From UBA6168 sp041741095 (GTDB taxonomy: Bacteria; Bacteroidota; Bacteroidia; Chitinophagales; Saprospiraceae), in NCBI GenBank assembly GCA_041741095.1, contig JBGSKQ010000099.1:1-64000 (forward strand): 64,000 nt of DNA, written 5' to 3'. This document shows, piece after piece, positions 49,934-60,120 of this stretch. The first letter of the stretch is position 1, and each line of letters starts with the position of its first letter. The translations under genes and the position numbers were made by a program. A model generated the notes under the pieces. It saw nothing but the letters and a program-made list of their open reading frames with translations. It made no database searches and was not told the DNA's origin.

Positions 49934-50677
49934 ATGAACAACATTGCCATACGGCTGAGCAATATCGGCAAAACCTTCACGGTACACGAGAAAAACACCG
50001 ATTCCATCCGGGAGAGTTTTTTCAATTTTTTCCAGTCCAACCACAGGCGGAAAATAGCGGCGCTGACAGGTGTCAGCCTGGAAATTGAAAAAGGCGAGTT
50101 TTTCGGCATCATCGGCCGCAACGGCAGCGGCAAGTCCACCCTGCTCAAAATCATCATGGAGGCCATCCTGCCCGACAAGGGCGGCAAGGTGGAAGTGGAC
50201 GGGCGCATCATCCGCCTGGCCTTGGGCATGGGCTTCGACCCAGAACTGTCGGCCCGGGACAATGTTTACCTGAATGCCTCGCTGCTGGGCCTGAGCTTCC
50301 GCCAAATCGGCAAGCGCTTCGATGAAATCATCGAGTTTGCCGAGTTGGAAAATTTCGTGGATACAAAAGTCAAATTTTATTCCTCTGGCATGTACAGCAG
50401 GCTTGCCTTTTCGATTGCCGTATGGGCCGAGGCAGATATTTTCCTGATGGACGAATTTTTCGGCGGGGTCGGCGACAGCCGCTTCCGGGAAAAATCGGAA
50501 AAAGTCTTTGAGGAATCGCTGGTGAAAGGGCGCACCATCGTACACGTAGGCCATAATTTGGAACTGATAAAACAACACTGCAACCGGGTTTTGCTGCTCG
50601 ATTACGGCCACCCCGTGGGCATCGGAAAACCGGATGAAATGATTGCAGAATACCAAAAACTGATGCAGCACCCATGA
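49934..50677 (+). CDS. wzt: ABC polysaccharide export ATPase (Wzt/TagH type)
   Basis: 247 residues from ATG 49934; an upstream start would overlap the permease. It has Walker A GRNGSGKSTLLK, a family-specific SARDNVYLNASLLGLS, the signature SSGMYSRLAFS, and Walker B FLMDEFFGGVGD, as in Wzt. It lacks the C-terminal carbohydrate-binding domain that some Wzt proteins carry, so export probably does not need recognition of a modified chain end. Its stop overlaps the next start (ATGA). Confidence 0.92.
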   Translation: MNNIAIRLSNIGKTFTVHEKNTDSIRESFFNFFQSNHRRKIAALTGVSLEIEKGEFFGIIGRNGSGKSTLLKIIMEAILPDKGGKVEVDGRIIRLALGMGFDPELSARDNVYLNASLLGLSFRQIGKRFDEIIEFAELENFVDTKVKFYSSGMYSRLAFSIAVWAEADIFLMDEFFGGVGDSRFREKSEKVFEESLVKGRTIVHVGHNLELIKQHCNRVLLLDYGHPVGIGKPDEMIAEYQKLMQHP

Positions 50678-53600
50678 GCAAAAAGGTAATTTTTATACTC
50701 GGCATGCACCGCAGCGGTACCTCCGCACTGGCGGGTACCGTCCAACTCTGCGGCATCCCCGGCGGCGAGCGGCTGATGCAGCCTTCCTTCGACAACGAGC
50801 GGGGCTTTTTTGAAAACCAGGATGCCGTTGACATCAACGAAGCCATCCTGCAACAGTTGGGCCTCTCCTGGGACAGCCCCTTCAACCAGCCTGAACATTG
50901 GGCGCAGGACAGCCAGATGCAGCGCCACAAATCGGCCATCCGCCACTTCGTCGCCACCGAAATGCTGGGCAGCGGCGTTTTTTACATAAAAGATCCAAGG
51001 CTGTGCTATACGCTGCCCTTGTGGCAGGCGGTGTTGGCTGAAATGGGCATACAATCCCAATACCTCATCACCGTCCGGCAGCCCGAAGAAGTGTACCAAT
51101 CCTTAAAAAACCGCAACGACATCGGCAGGAACCACGCCCTGGCGCTGTGGCTCAACCATGTTTTACTGGCCGAAAGGAACACGAGGAACTTTCCCCGTTT
51201 GTTCGTCCAATACGACGAACTGCTGGAGAGGCCCGTTCAGCAGGTGGAAAGCATCCTGCAGGCGTTCCACCTGAAAGCCGAAAACTGGGAAGCCAGCAGA
51301 ACACAGATCAAGGAGTTTATTGATAAAAAACTCAAGCACCAGGATGCTGGCCGTGCAAATACCGAAAGCAGCGACTTGCCTTATTTCACTGCCGTTTCCA
51401 CTTATCTGAAAACGCTGTCGCAATCGCCTGATGATCAGGCAGTTTTGCGTAAAATGGACGAGGTGGCGGAGCAGTTTCTGTTCAACCAGGGCTTTTTTGC
51501 CCCCGATAAAAAGCAAGAGTTTTATGCCACCCTGAAAATAGAATCCACTGGGCAGAGCCGGATGATCGCCCCGCTGAAGATCCCGGTTTTTGAAGGGCTT
51601 TCCGAGCTGGTTTTCCCGCTGGGCCATATCAAGGCCACCATTGAAAAAGCGCTGGTTTTCCCCTCCAATGCCCTAAGCCATGTCACCCTCCATTTTGTCC
51701 GGGTCAAATACGCAGATGGCAGTTCTGATACTTTAAAACCAACTGAAAACCAGGCAATTATAGAGCACGGCAACCATTATTTTTTTGGTGGAACAAACTC
51801 CCTGACCATCGAGCCGGATGCTGCCAGGAAGCCCAGGGAAATCGTGCTGGGCATGCGCTACGAAAAGCTCGGCAAGGCTGCCCTGCAAAGCATGGCGCAA
51901 ATCAATACCGACATCAAGGAATGGTTTTACGGGCAGATGGAAGAGCAGGAGGAGGGTTTTGGCCAGCGCCTGGAAAAGTTGTCGGAGCTTGTAAAATCAA
52001 AGGACGCCCTGCTGGATCAGGCATCGCAACAGTCAGAGGAATTGCGGGCGGCCTTTATTTCTTACCGCAACGGCAAGGAGCAAGAAATACAGGAACTGGA
52101 TTCCAAGCTGCAAGCCGCTGCTGCCGAACTAGAAACTGCCGCCACCGAACTGCAAGCCAAGGACAGCAGCATTTCCCAACTCAACCAAGCCGCCGCCGTC
52201 CTCCACCAAAAGGCAGAAGGACTAGCTAGTGAGGTCAGTATTTTAAGCAGTGAAAAAGAGCATTTGACCCAAAAAATAAACGGCCTGCACCAGGAGATTG
52301 ACAGCCTAAACCAGGCAGTCGGCAACCTGAATCTGGAAAAGGCCGGCCTGGCGCAGCAGGTAAGCCGTTTGACCCAAAACATAGAAACCAACAAACTGGA
52401 AATAACGGGCTACAAAAATGCCCTGAAAAAGAAAGACGACCTGATCTGGGAGACCTACTCCCGCAGCCAGCATTTTGAAAAAGACTACCGCCAGTCGCTG
52501 CGCACGCTGGATGACATCAAGACTTCCTTCAGCTACCGCCTGGGCTGGGTGCTGACCGCCCCGCTGCGCTTTTTTTATGATTTATTGAGCAAAAAACCCA
52601 TCAACGAAACACCGATCTGGCTGGCCTGGCAGTTCGTGCTGGCTGGCCTGAGGATGCCCGGCAGGATGCTGTCGAACATCAACGCCCAAAACATCGGTAC
52701 GCTGCAGAAGGCGCTGAAAAACGAAAGCCCCCGCGAGATAGTGGGCAATTTGGTAAAACTGCTGAACGGCGTGCCGCGTGGCAAGGGAGCATGGATAGAA
52801 GAAAAACCCGTGCCGCCTGCTGCCCCTGCCTTGCCAGTCACTGCTGTATTGCCAGCCACTGAAAAACAAAACGGACAGGCTGCCCAGCCCAGCGAAGCGC
52901 CCACCGTGCTGAATAATGCCAAACAAGTGGTGCTGTTTGCCTCGCCCTACCTACCCGATTTCGACGGATCGAGCGGGGGCAAGCGCGCTACCCGGATGCT
53001 GGGGCTGCTGGCCGAAGAATTCGAGGTGTACGCATTTACCCTGGGCAACAAGCCTGAAAAGCACATCCAAAAACTGGAGTCGCTGGGCGTCAGGGTCTTC
53101 CGGGGCAACGACTTTCAAGAGGTGAAACGCCTGGTGCCAAAGGTGGACACGCTTATTTTTTCCTTTTTCTATACTTATTTCGATTGTGGCAAATTCCTGG
53201 GCCTGTACCCCAATGCCCGCACCATCATTGACTCGGTGGACGTACACTGGGTGCGTCACGAGCGTTCTCGTGGCCTTTGGCCCGACCTCACGGACGACAT
53301 TATCCAAAAGAAAAAAGCCCTGGAAATAGAGATCTATCAAAAAGCGGACATCGTATGGGCGGTGACGGAACAGGACAAACAGGCCATCTTGCAGGAAGTG
53401 CCAGGGGCCGACGTGCGCATCGTTTCCAACGTACACAGCCCTGTCGTGACGGCTTACAAAGACCCTGGCAACAACGACCTGCTCTTCATGGGCGGCTTTG
53501 CCCATTACCCCAACATCATTGCGGTGAAAAAGCTGGCGCTCGATATTTTTCCAAAAATAAAACAGGAAGTGGGCAGTGCCAGGCTGGTCATCGCTGGCTC

Positions 53601-54819
53601 GCAGGCCCCGCAGGAGGTGATGGATCTGGGAAAATTGCCCGGCGTGGAGTTCCTGGGTTTTATCGAAGAAAACAGCATCGGCGATTTGTATAAAAATGCC
53701 TTCCTCGCCTTGGCACCCTTGCAGGCGGGCGCTGGCATCAAGGGTAAAATTTGCGAAGCCATTTCGTACCGGGTGCCGGTCGTGACAAATTCCATCGGCA
53801 ACGAGGGCATCGAACTGGCCAATGAAAAAAGCGGCCTTGTCTCCGACAGCGACGAGGAATTGGTAAAAATGACCATAACGGCGTTGAACAGGGGATACGA
53901 TTTGGGGAAAATGACCCAAGCGGCCCAGGGCAAGTTGTATGATCTGGTGGGGCCAAAAACCGTGAAAAAGAACATGCTCGAAAGCATCGCAGGACCGGAG
54001 GTTTCCATTTGCATCGTCACCTGGAACAAACAAAAACTGTTGCAGCGCTGCATCGAGTCCATCGAAAACAACACGCAGGGAATCAAGTACCGCATCCTCG
54101 TCTATTCCAATGGCTGTACCGACGGCACCCGCCCATACCTCGAGGCCGCCGCCAAGCTGAACCCCAATATTGTCCCCATCCTCTCCGATACCAACGACGT
54201 GTTCGTCATCCCCAACAACCGCATGGTGCAACTGTTCCCCGCCAACGACGTGGTGTTGCTGAACAACGACACCTACGTGACCGACGGCTGGTTGACGGCA
54301 CTGCGCGACGCTGCATACAGCTCGCCCGAAATCGGTATTACCGGCGCTAAAATCCTGTACCCCGACGGCAAATTGCAGGAGTTCGGCTCCGAACTATATT
54401 CCGACGGCACGGGCCGCAACATCGGCAAATGGGACGACCCTGGTAAGGAGGAGTACAATGCGCCGATGTATGCAGGCTATGTTTCCGGCTGCGCCTTTTA
54501 TGTAAAACGGGCCACGGTGGACCAAATCGGCTTCTTCGACGAGGACTTCCACCCCTGCTACTGCGAAGACAGCGACTACTGCTACACGGCCTGGGAACAT
54601 GGCATCGCCACGCTCGTGACGCCCGACTGCGTGATCTACCACGACGAGGGCGGCACCTCCGGCACGGATACCAGCAAGGGCTTCAAGGCTTACCAAAAGG
54701 TGAACTTTGAGAAGTTTTTGAAAAAACACGGGGGGAGGCTGGACGAGATTTCTTCGAAGATCAAGTTGAAGAATTTGGCGGCTGCAACAGGCAATTCTTA
54801 TAGCCATTTTGAATTATAG
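50674..54819 (+). CDS. Trifunctional sulfotransferase - GT4 - GT2 fusion protein
   Basis: 1381 residues. Residues 1-260: sulfotransferase with PAPS-loop GMHRSGTSAL and 3'-phosphate-binding-like TVRQPEEVYQSLKNRNDIG. 280-415: a beta-rich domain. 430-615: a long coiled coil (LDQASQQSEELRAAFISYRN...). 617-641: SFSYRLGWVLTAPLRFFYDL, a membrane-associating segment seen in other coiled-coil glycosyltransferases. 751-1105: GT-B/GT4 domain (GAGIKGKICEAISYRVPVV). 1109-1381: GT-A/GT2 (VSICIVTWNKQKLLQRCIES, LLNNDTYVTDGW). It would add two sugars and a sulfate to the exported glycan. Overlaps the ATPase stop by 4 bp. Confidence 0.92.
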   Translation: MSKKVIFILGMHRSGTSALAGTVQLCGIPGGERLMQPSFDNERGFFENQDAVDINEAILQQLGLSWDSPFNQPEHWAQDSQMQRHKSAIRHFVATEMLGSGVFYIKDPRLCYTLPLWQAVLAEMGIQSQYLITVRQPEEVYQSLKNRNDIGRNHALALWLNHVLLAERNTRNFPRLFVQYDELLERPVQQVESILQAFHLKAENWEASRTQIKEFIDKKLKHQDAGRANTESSDLPYFTAVSTYLKTLSQSPDDQAVLRKMDEVAEQFLFNQGFFAPDKKQEFYATLKIESTGQSRMIAPLKIPVFEGLSELVFPLGHIKATIEKALVFPSNALSHVTLHFVRVKYADGSSDTLKPTENQAIIEHGNHYFFGGTNSLTIEPDAARKPREIVLGMRYEKLGKAALQSMAQINTDIKEWFYGQMEEQEEGFGQRLEKLSELVKSKDALLDQASQQSEELRAAFISYRNGKEQEIQELDSKLQAAAAELETAATELQAKDSSISQLNQAAAVLHQKAEGLASEVSILSSEKEHLTQKINGLHQEIDSLNQAVGNLNLEKAGLAQQVSRLTQNIETNKLEITGYKNALKKKDDLIWETYSRSQHFEKDYRQSLRTLDDIKTSFSYRLGWVLTAPLRFFYDLLSKKPINETPIWLAWQFVLAGLRMPGRMLSNINAQNIGTLQKALKNESPREIVGNLVKLLNGVPRGKGAWIEEKPVPPAAPALPVTAVLPATEKQNGQAAQPSEAPTVLNNAKQVVLFASPYLPDFDGSSGGKRATRMLGLLAEEFEVYAFTLGNKPEKHIQKLESLGVRVFRGNDFQEVKRLVPKVDTLIFSFFYTYFDCGKFLGLYPNARTIIDSVDVHWVRHERSRGLWPDLTDDIIQKKKALEIEIYQKADIVWAVTEQDKQAILQEVPGADVRIVSNVHSPVVTAYKDPGNNDLLFMGGFAHYPNIIAVKKLALDIFPKIKQEVGSARLVIAGSQAPQEVMDLGKLPGVEFLGFIEENSIGDLYKNAFLALAPLQAGAGIKGKICEAISYRVPVVTNSIGNEGIELANEKSGLVSDSDEELVKMTITALNRGYDLGKMTQAAQGKLYDLVGPKTVKKNMLESIAGPEVSICIVTWNKQKLLQRCIESIENNTQGIKYRILVYSNGCTDGTRPYLEAAAKLNPNIVPILSDTNDVFVIPNNRMVQLFPANDVVLLNNDTYVTDGWLTALRDAAYSSPEIGITGAKILYPDGKLQEFGSELYSDGTGRNIGKWDDPGKEEYNAPMYAGYVSGCAFYVKRATVDQIGFFDEDFHPCYCEDSDYCYTAWEHGIATLVTPDCVIYHDEGGTSGTDTSKGFKAYQKVNFEKFLKKHGGRLDEISSKIKLKNLAAATGNSYSHFEL

Positions 54820-54825
54820 AAAACG

Positions 54826-56541
54826 ATGCCCAGCATGGACCAAAAACTACTTTTACAATGTCCGCCACGAAATCGGGCAGTTTTTATTCAGCTATTTTTC
54901 ATTGCGGTTGCCTCAATGCTGGCGATAATAGCAAACCCTGGGTTTTACCGCAGCGACGAATTAAATATTACAAGCCATATTCAACGGAATGGCATCCAGG
55001 ATTATTTAAGCTCCTATCTGACCCTGGAGCCGCACCAGGAATTTGCCTTTAACGTGCGCCCAGTGGCGTATTTGGTGGAAGGGCTTGTCTCGCTGCTGTT
55101 GCCAGATTATCCGTTTTTGGTGCATTTGGCAGATGTGCTGATGCATTGGCTGGTTGCCGTGTTGTTGTTCCTCGCCATTGTGCAGTTTTGCGGGCGGCGA
55201 CAATTGGCATGGCTGAGTTCTATTTTGTTTATAATAAGCCCGCTGGCGGTATTTTCTGTTGGTTGGACAGGTGCCTTAATGGATCGGCTCTATCTGCTCT
55301 TTGGCTTGCTGGCATTCCTGGCAGCACATGCTTACATCACTGGGCGGCGCGGCTATGCGGCACTCGCAGTCGTGATTTTTTCTTCTGTTTTGGCGATGTT
55401 GTCCAAAGAAACGGCCTTGGTGTTGTCGGCAGCACTGGCGGTTTATTGGTTTTTTCCAATACAAAACATGAACCGCAGGCGCCTTTGGGCAGCCTTTTTA
55501 GCGTGGTCGTTGCCGGTGCTGCTCCTAGTGCTATATCGGTTGCCGTACCTGATAGAAGGCTTTAAGGGCAATATTAATTCTGCATATGCACCTAGTTTTC
55601 TGAATGCGCCAATAGCACTGTTCGGTTATTTTCTCTTTCCCTTTTTGCCCTTTGTGGAGGAGGCGAGTTTTTCCTTGTTCCAGCCGATGTTTTACACGGC
55701 TTTGGCAGTGGCTTGCAACTTGATTTTGTTGTATCTGATTGTGCGCGCTTTTTCAGTCAGGACTTTGCTGGCATATCTGATCGGATATTCCCTTTTTTTG
55801 ATCCCTGTCCTCACCTTGCCGATCACGCACATGTTCGCCCACTATTTATATGGCTCCGGGGTAGCTTTCAGTATTGCGCTGGCGGCATTGCTGTTGGCGG
55901 CACAAGATCGGCTTCACTTACTTTTACCGGCCCTGCTCATTGCCATCGCTAGCTTGCATACTTTGGTGATCCAGCGATATTTTTACAGGCATGGCTTGTG
56001 CATGCATACCATGCTTACGTCACTTAATGTGGCTTATGTTGACGATAATATGCCCAAGCACATGAGCATCCTGGCGATGCCTGGTTCGCAAGTGCAATCG
56101 CTGAGCTACTATACAGAGGGGCGGAAATATCCGACCGAGTTTACCATATTGGATTGGGATAAGCGCCAGGAATGGACCGATTACGTGTTTAATTGTGATT
56201 GCATATTGCATAAACGCCCCGGAATACTGCTGGAAGTTAAAGAATGGGGGCCCGTCTCTACTATCGTAAACAATGTTGCCAACCGGCAGTCCGACGGCAA
56301 CGGGGCGTTTTGGATAAAGGTAGAAAAACTGGACGAGCTTGGTAGGCTGGAAGTGCTGCTCGACGGTCAGCCAGCATTGCAAACCAAAGTGCGGCCAGGG
56401 CTGATCACCGCTAAATTCCCGCCGGAACAATATGCTCAGGAAGGCAAATATCAGTTGGAAATCCGGCAGTTGGAAAGCGGGAAAACGCTTCGGGTGGGTA
56501 CCTTTGTTGTGGAGCCACTTTCTGCAATTGATAAAAATTAA
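54826..56541 (+). CDS. GT-C-like polytopic membrane protein, paralogue 1
   Basis: 571 residues, about 12 spans plus a periplasmic C-terminal domain (about 430-571, beta-rich). The first periplasmic loop has NPGFYRSDELN, an Asp-Glu pair where GT-C enzymes keep their catalytic acid, then NVRPVAYLVEGLVSLLLPDY. Probably a lipid-sugar-dependent transferase or a chain-modifying enzyme on the outer face of the inner membrane. It closely resembles the following gene. Starts 6 bp after the fusion protein. Confidence 0.75.
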   Translation: MPSMDQKLLLQCPPRNRAVFIQLFFIAVASMLAIIANPGFYRSDELNITSHIQRNGIQDYLSSYLTLEPHQEFAFNVRPVAYLVEGLVSLLLPDYPFLVHLADVLMHWLVAVLLFLAIVQFCGRRQLAWLSSILFIISPLAVFSVGWTGALMDRLYLLFGLLAFLAAHAYITGRRGYAALAVVIFSSVLAMLSKETALVLSAALAVYWFFPIQNMNRRRLWAAFLAWSLPVLLLVLYRLPYLIEGFKGNINSAYAPSFLNAPIALFGYFLFPFLPFVEEASFSLFQPMFYTALAVACNLILLYLIVRAFSVRTLLAYLIGYSLFLIPVLTLPITHMFAHYLYGSGVAFSIALAALLLAAQDRLHLLLPALLIAIASLHTLVIQRYFYRHGLCMHTMLTSLNVAYVDDNMPKHMSILAMPGSQVQSLSYYTEGRKYPTEFTILDWDKRQEWTDYVFNCDCILHKRPGILLEVKEWGPVSTIVNNVANRQSDGNGAFWIKVEKLDELGRLEVLLDGQPALQTKVRPGLITAKFPPEQYAQEGKYQLEIRQLESGKTLRVGTFVVEPLSAIDKN

Positions 56542-56553
56542 TTCAAAACAATA

Positions 56554-58281
56554 ATGAAAAAAACTTTGCCAATCTTAGACCTATTCAACTGCCCGGAGCA
56601 AAACAGCGCTGTTTTTGCGCGGCTGATCCTGTTATCCATTCTAATCTGCCTCGTGCTGATTGCTAACCCTGGCTTTTATAGCCATGATGAACTGGAGAAG
56701 GTGGACCACATCCTGCGCTATGGGTTTGCAGATTATTTTAAAGACTACGTGACGCTGAAGCCAGGCGAGGGTTTTGCATTTGCGGTGCGCCCGGTGGCGT
56801 ATTTCGTCGAGGGTGTTGTTTCGCTTTTCTTCCATAAGTATCCCTACATGATCCATTTGGTTGATGTGCTGATGCACGGCGCAGCGGCATGTTTGCTGTT
56901 TGTAGCGGCGTTTCGCCTAAGCGGTAACCGCAAACTGGCCTGGGCGGGTGCCCTCATCTTCCTGGCTAACCCTTTGGTTTCGTTTTCAGTGGGCTGGTCG
57001 GGCGCATTGATGGACCGCCTCTATATCCTTTTCGGATTGGTTGCTTTTATTGCAGCGCACAATTACATCTCAAGGCAAGGCGGCGTGAAATCCTTATTGG
57101 CGGTTTTTACGGCATCCATACTAGCCATGCTTTCAAAAGAAACTGCGCTTATCCTGCCCTTGACCCTATTGGCCTATCTGCTGTTTTCTTTTGAAAGCAT
57201 AAAAAGCAAACGGCTGTGGACTGCATTTGCAGTGTGGGTTGTGCCGGTATTGTTGTTTATGCTCTACCGCTTGCCAGCCTTGGTCGGTTCATTTACCGTG
57301 AAATCGGCGTCGCCCTATTCGGCGTCCCTGGCCAATGCGCCAGAAGGTATTTTCGTTTATTTCATTTATCCATTCCTGCCTTTTCTGACGGAGTCCCACA
57401 ATTGGGCCTTGCAATCACCTGCCTTTATCGGTATAGCATTGGTAGGGCACCTGGCCTTGTTGGCCGTTTTGTGGCTTGCATTTTCCTTTAGGGCAGTGCT
57501 GGCTTACCTGTTCGGCTACGTGCTTTTCCTGGTGCCAATTTTATTGATCCCTGGCACTGGCTCTCATTATCTATATGGTTCTGGCATTGCATTCAGCATA
57601 GCTATCGGGGCGTTGCTGGCCTTGAAACAAGGACATGCCCAAAGGGCACTTTTGACGGCGATCCCTATTGGGTTGTTGGTCATTGCTTTTTTGCACACCC
57701 TGCTGAACCAGCAATATTTTTATAGGACCGGCCTGTGCATGGATAGCATTGAAAACACTGTGGAAAGCGCCTATTTGGCCGATGGAAAGCCGGACACCAT
57801 GTCAGTGGTGATCAATCCCGACGCGCCGGGACATGTGTTGGCCCGTTTTCTACACAACAAGGAAATGATAGGCTCCTATTTCCCGGTTAAGTTCCAGGTG
57901 GTGAATTGGGATCAGCGACAGGAAATACAATATGGCTATATTTTCAATTGCGATTGTTTGGTACACAAACTGGAGCCATTCAAGTTGGCGGTCAAAAATT
58001 GGGGGCCGCAGTCAACGCCGCTCAACGCTATTCCCAACCAACAGCCCGATGGTTCCGGGGCCTTGTGGATTGAAGTTGAGGACACTAAAGATGTTGGGGA
58101 ATTGCAAGTGATGATCGGTGGCCAAGCTGCAACGCTGACCTCCATACAGCCGAAAGTGATCACCGCAGCGTTTTCCCCGGAACTGTTTGCCCAGCCAGGC
58201 GAAAAAGAGCTTGCCATCAAAAAGGTTGCTACCGGGCAAATATTCCCAATAGGGAGGTTCGTCGTCGAGCCTGCAAAATAA
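56554..58281 (+). CDS. GT-C-like polytopic membrane protein, paralogue 2
   Basis: 575 residues, aligned end to end with the previous protein: NPGFYSHDELEKVDHILRYG, AVRPVAYFVEGVVSLFF, VGWSGALMDRLYILFGLVAF, ending IFPIGRFVVEP. The duplication is old enough for many substitutions, so the two probably act on different acceptor positions. 12-bp gap between the genes. Confidence 0.75.
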   Translation: MKKTLPILDLFNCPEQNSAVFARLILLSILICLVLIANPGFYSHDELEKVDHILRYGFADYFKDYVTLKPGEGFAFAVRPVAYFVEGVVSLFFHKYPYMIHLVDVLMHGAAACLLFVAAFRLSGNRKLAWAGALIFLANPLVSFSVGWSGALMDRLYILFGLVAFIAAHNYISRQGGVKSLLAVFTASILAMLSKETALILPLTLLAYLLFSFESIKSKRLWTAFAVWVVPVLLFMLYRLPALVGSFTVKSASPYSASLANAPEGIFVYFIYPFLPFLTESHNWALQSPAFIGIALVGHLALLAVLWLAFSFRAVLAYLFGYVLFLVPILLIPGTGSHYLYGSGIAFSIAIGALLALKQGHAQRALLTAIPIGLLVIAFLHTLLNQQYFYRTGLCMDSIENTVESAYLADGKPDTMSVVINPDAPGHVLARFLHNKEMIGSYFPVKFQVVNWDQRQEIQYGYIFNCDCLVHKLEPFKLAVKNWGPQSTPLNAIPNQQPDGSGALWIEVEDTKDVGELQVMIGGQAATLTSIQPKVITAAFSPELFAQPGEKELAIKKVATGQIFPIGRFVVEPAK

Positions 58282-58338
58282 AGGCGATAGTGTGCAACCC
58301 GACTGAAATCAACAAGGGGTGTAAAAAAATGGCAATTG

Positions 58339-60120
58339 ATGTATTTCAATAATTTTTCACAAAATGGCGAAGCTGGTTTCGATTTCGGCCTCCACGAAGC
58401 GGCCCTGGGCAGGCTAAATGCCAATGGTTCGCTGGAGGGGAAAGACCCTTTTGACGGCAGCCCCTGCTACTTTGCAAACAACAGCGGCAGCCTCCGTGAG
58501 GGCTTGCATTCCTCGTCCAGCCGCTCCGTCGAAAGGCAGCGGAGCATGGTGAAAGGGCTTTCGCAATACCTGTTCGGCAGCCCGGACAAGACCCTGCTGC
58601 AATGTTGCGACCTGATCAACCAGCAGGGCATGAAGCTATACACTGCCGAGGCTAATTCTGCCATTTTTGATTTTTTGAAAAAAAATATCCGCCCCTCCCA
58701 GTTCTTTTTCAGCGAATATTTTGGTTCAAAATACCGCTCTGGCGAACTGGTGGACGGTGTTGCCCACCAGGATTTGCAGCAGCTTTCCTTTCCCGACCAT
58801 TTTTTCGACGTAGTGATGACGGCGGAAGTCATGGAGCACGTGCCGGATGCCCTGGCGGCAGAGCGGGAAATCATCCGTGTTTTGAAACCGGGCGGCGGCT
58901 ACATTTTTACCGTGCCGTACATGGCCAATACCAAGTATGACGACGTGCGGGCGGTGATGGAAAATGGGCAGGTAAAACACTTGGAAGAACCGCAGTACCA
59001 CGGCGATCCCATGAGGCCAAAGGAGGGCATCCTGGTGTTCAGGATTTTCAGTGAGGGCGGCCTGATGTCGAGGTTTGCGGAACTGGGGGCCGATTTTAAC
59101 ACTTACCACATTTTTGACGAAGCTTCCGGCATCATCAGCGTGGACTCTTTTGTGCATGTTGTTATTAAAAACTGTCAATCCAAAGCGGCAAATGGGGCCA
59201 TGCCAATGCCTGAAAAGGCCCCTATTTTTATCCCAAAAATCAACAAGGACAGGGAATACCGTTCATTCATTTTTACCCATATACCCAAGTGCGGCGGCAC
59301 TAGTTTCAGGGAGTATATTTACCACACGGCCCTGGACAACGGTATCGAAAAAGAAAAAATACACGTGCCAGGCTATGGCGGCTTGTCCAACCAGAAGAAC
59401 ATTTCGCAACTGACGAAACTGGAGCTGGACGCTTACCGCCGCTCGCAAAAAATGGTGTTGGCGGCACATTGCAAGTTCGGCGTACACGAGGAGTTCAAGC
59501 TGAACATGGCCGATCCATTTTACTATATCCTGCTGAGGGAGCCGGTTGGGCGTTTTATTTCGCACTATAATTTTTTCCACCGCCGCTTGGGCTACCGAAA
59601 CCTGAAAGGCATCCACCTGAACGATCTGGACAAGGCCACCCTGCAAGACATGCTGGAGCGGATGGCCAATATCCAGCTAACGCACTTGATCAATGGAGTC
59701 AATTTTTTTAAAAGCAGGCAATCGGTTTTGAAAAAATTGGCGGGGTATGGCAAGCGATGTGCCCGCGCTTTTTCTTTTGGGAAACTCTTCGTGCCCAGGC
59801 CCGTTGGTATCAAGGCCGACCCCGCTTGGCTTGACGAGGCAGCGCGGCTGTTGGAGGAGGTCTATGGCGCATTTGGGGTATTGGAAAAAATGGAATTGTC
59901 GCTGCAATTGCTCCAGGCAAGCGCCCCTTCCTGGTTACAATTTACTGATACGCCCTTTCCAGAAAAAAACGAAGGCTCAAAAATAGAAGGAGACGACCCA
60001 ATACGGGAAGACATCATTGAGGCCATCAAACAATACAACCGTTTTGACATCATGCTGCACGAAATGGCCAGCAGGATGTTGGACGAAAAATGCAAAACCA
60101 CCATTCAATATGAACCTTAG
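58339..60120 (+). CDS. Methyltransferase - sulfotransferase fusion protein
   Basis: 593 residues from ATG 58339; the codon before is TTG. Residues about 65-260: class I methyltransferase with VDGVAHQDLQQLSFPDHFFD and VMTAEVMEHVPDALAAEREI (motifs II-III), then VLKPGGGYIFTVPY. Residues about 310-490: sulfotransferase with FIFTHIPKCGGTSFREYIYH (PAPS loop) and ILLREPVGRFISHYNFF (3'-phosphate site). It would methylate and sulfate the same glycan. Overlaps the next gene by 11 bp. Confidence 0.9.
   Translation: MYFNNFSQNGEAGFDFGLHEAALGRLNANGSLEGKDPFDGSPCYFANNSGSLREGLHSSSSRSVERQRSMVKGLSQYLFGSPDKTLLQCCDLINQQGMKLYTAEANSAIFDFLKKNIRPSQFFFSEYFGSKYRSGELVDGVAHQDLQQLSFPDHFFDVVMTAEVMEHVPDALAAEREIIRVLKPGGGYIFTVPYMANTKYDDVRAVMENGQVKHLEEPQYHGDPMRPKEGILVFRIFSEGGLMSRFAELGADFNTYHIFDEASGIISVDSFVHVVIKNCQSKAANGAMPMPEKAPIFIPKINKDREYRSFIFTHIPKCGGTSFREYIYHTALDNGIEKEKIHVPGYGGLSNQKNISQLTKLELDAYRRSQKMVLAAHCKFGVHEEFKLNMADPFYYILLREPVGRFISHYNFFHRRLGYRNLKGIHLNDLDKATLQDMLERMANIQLTHLINGVNFFKSRQSVLKKLAGYGKRCARAFSFGKLFVPRPVGIKADPAWLDEAARLLEEVYGAFGVLEKMELSLQLLQASAPSWLQFTDTPFPEKNEGSKIEGDDPIREDIIEAIKQYNRFDIMLHEMASRMLDEKCKTTIQYEP

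Noticed and set aside
60017..60109. Longer N-terminus for the second methyltransferase
   Set aside because: It is the preceding gene read in another frame; ATG 60110 is the usual overlapping start.
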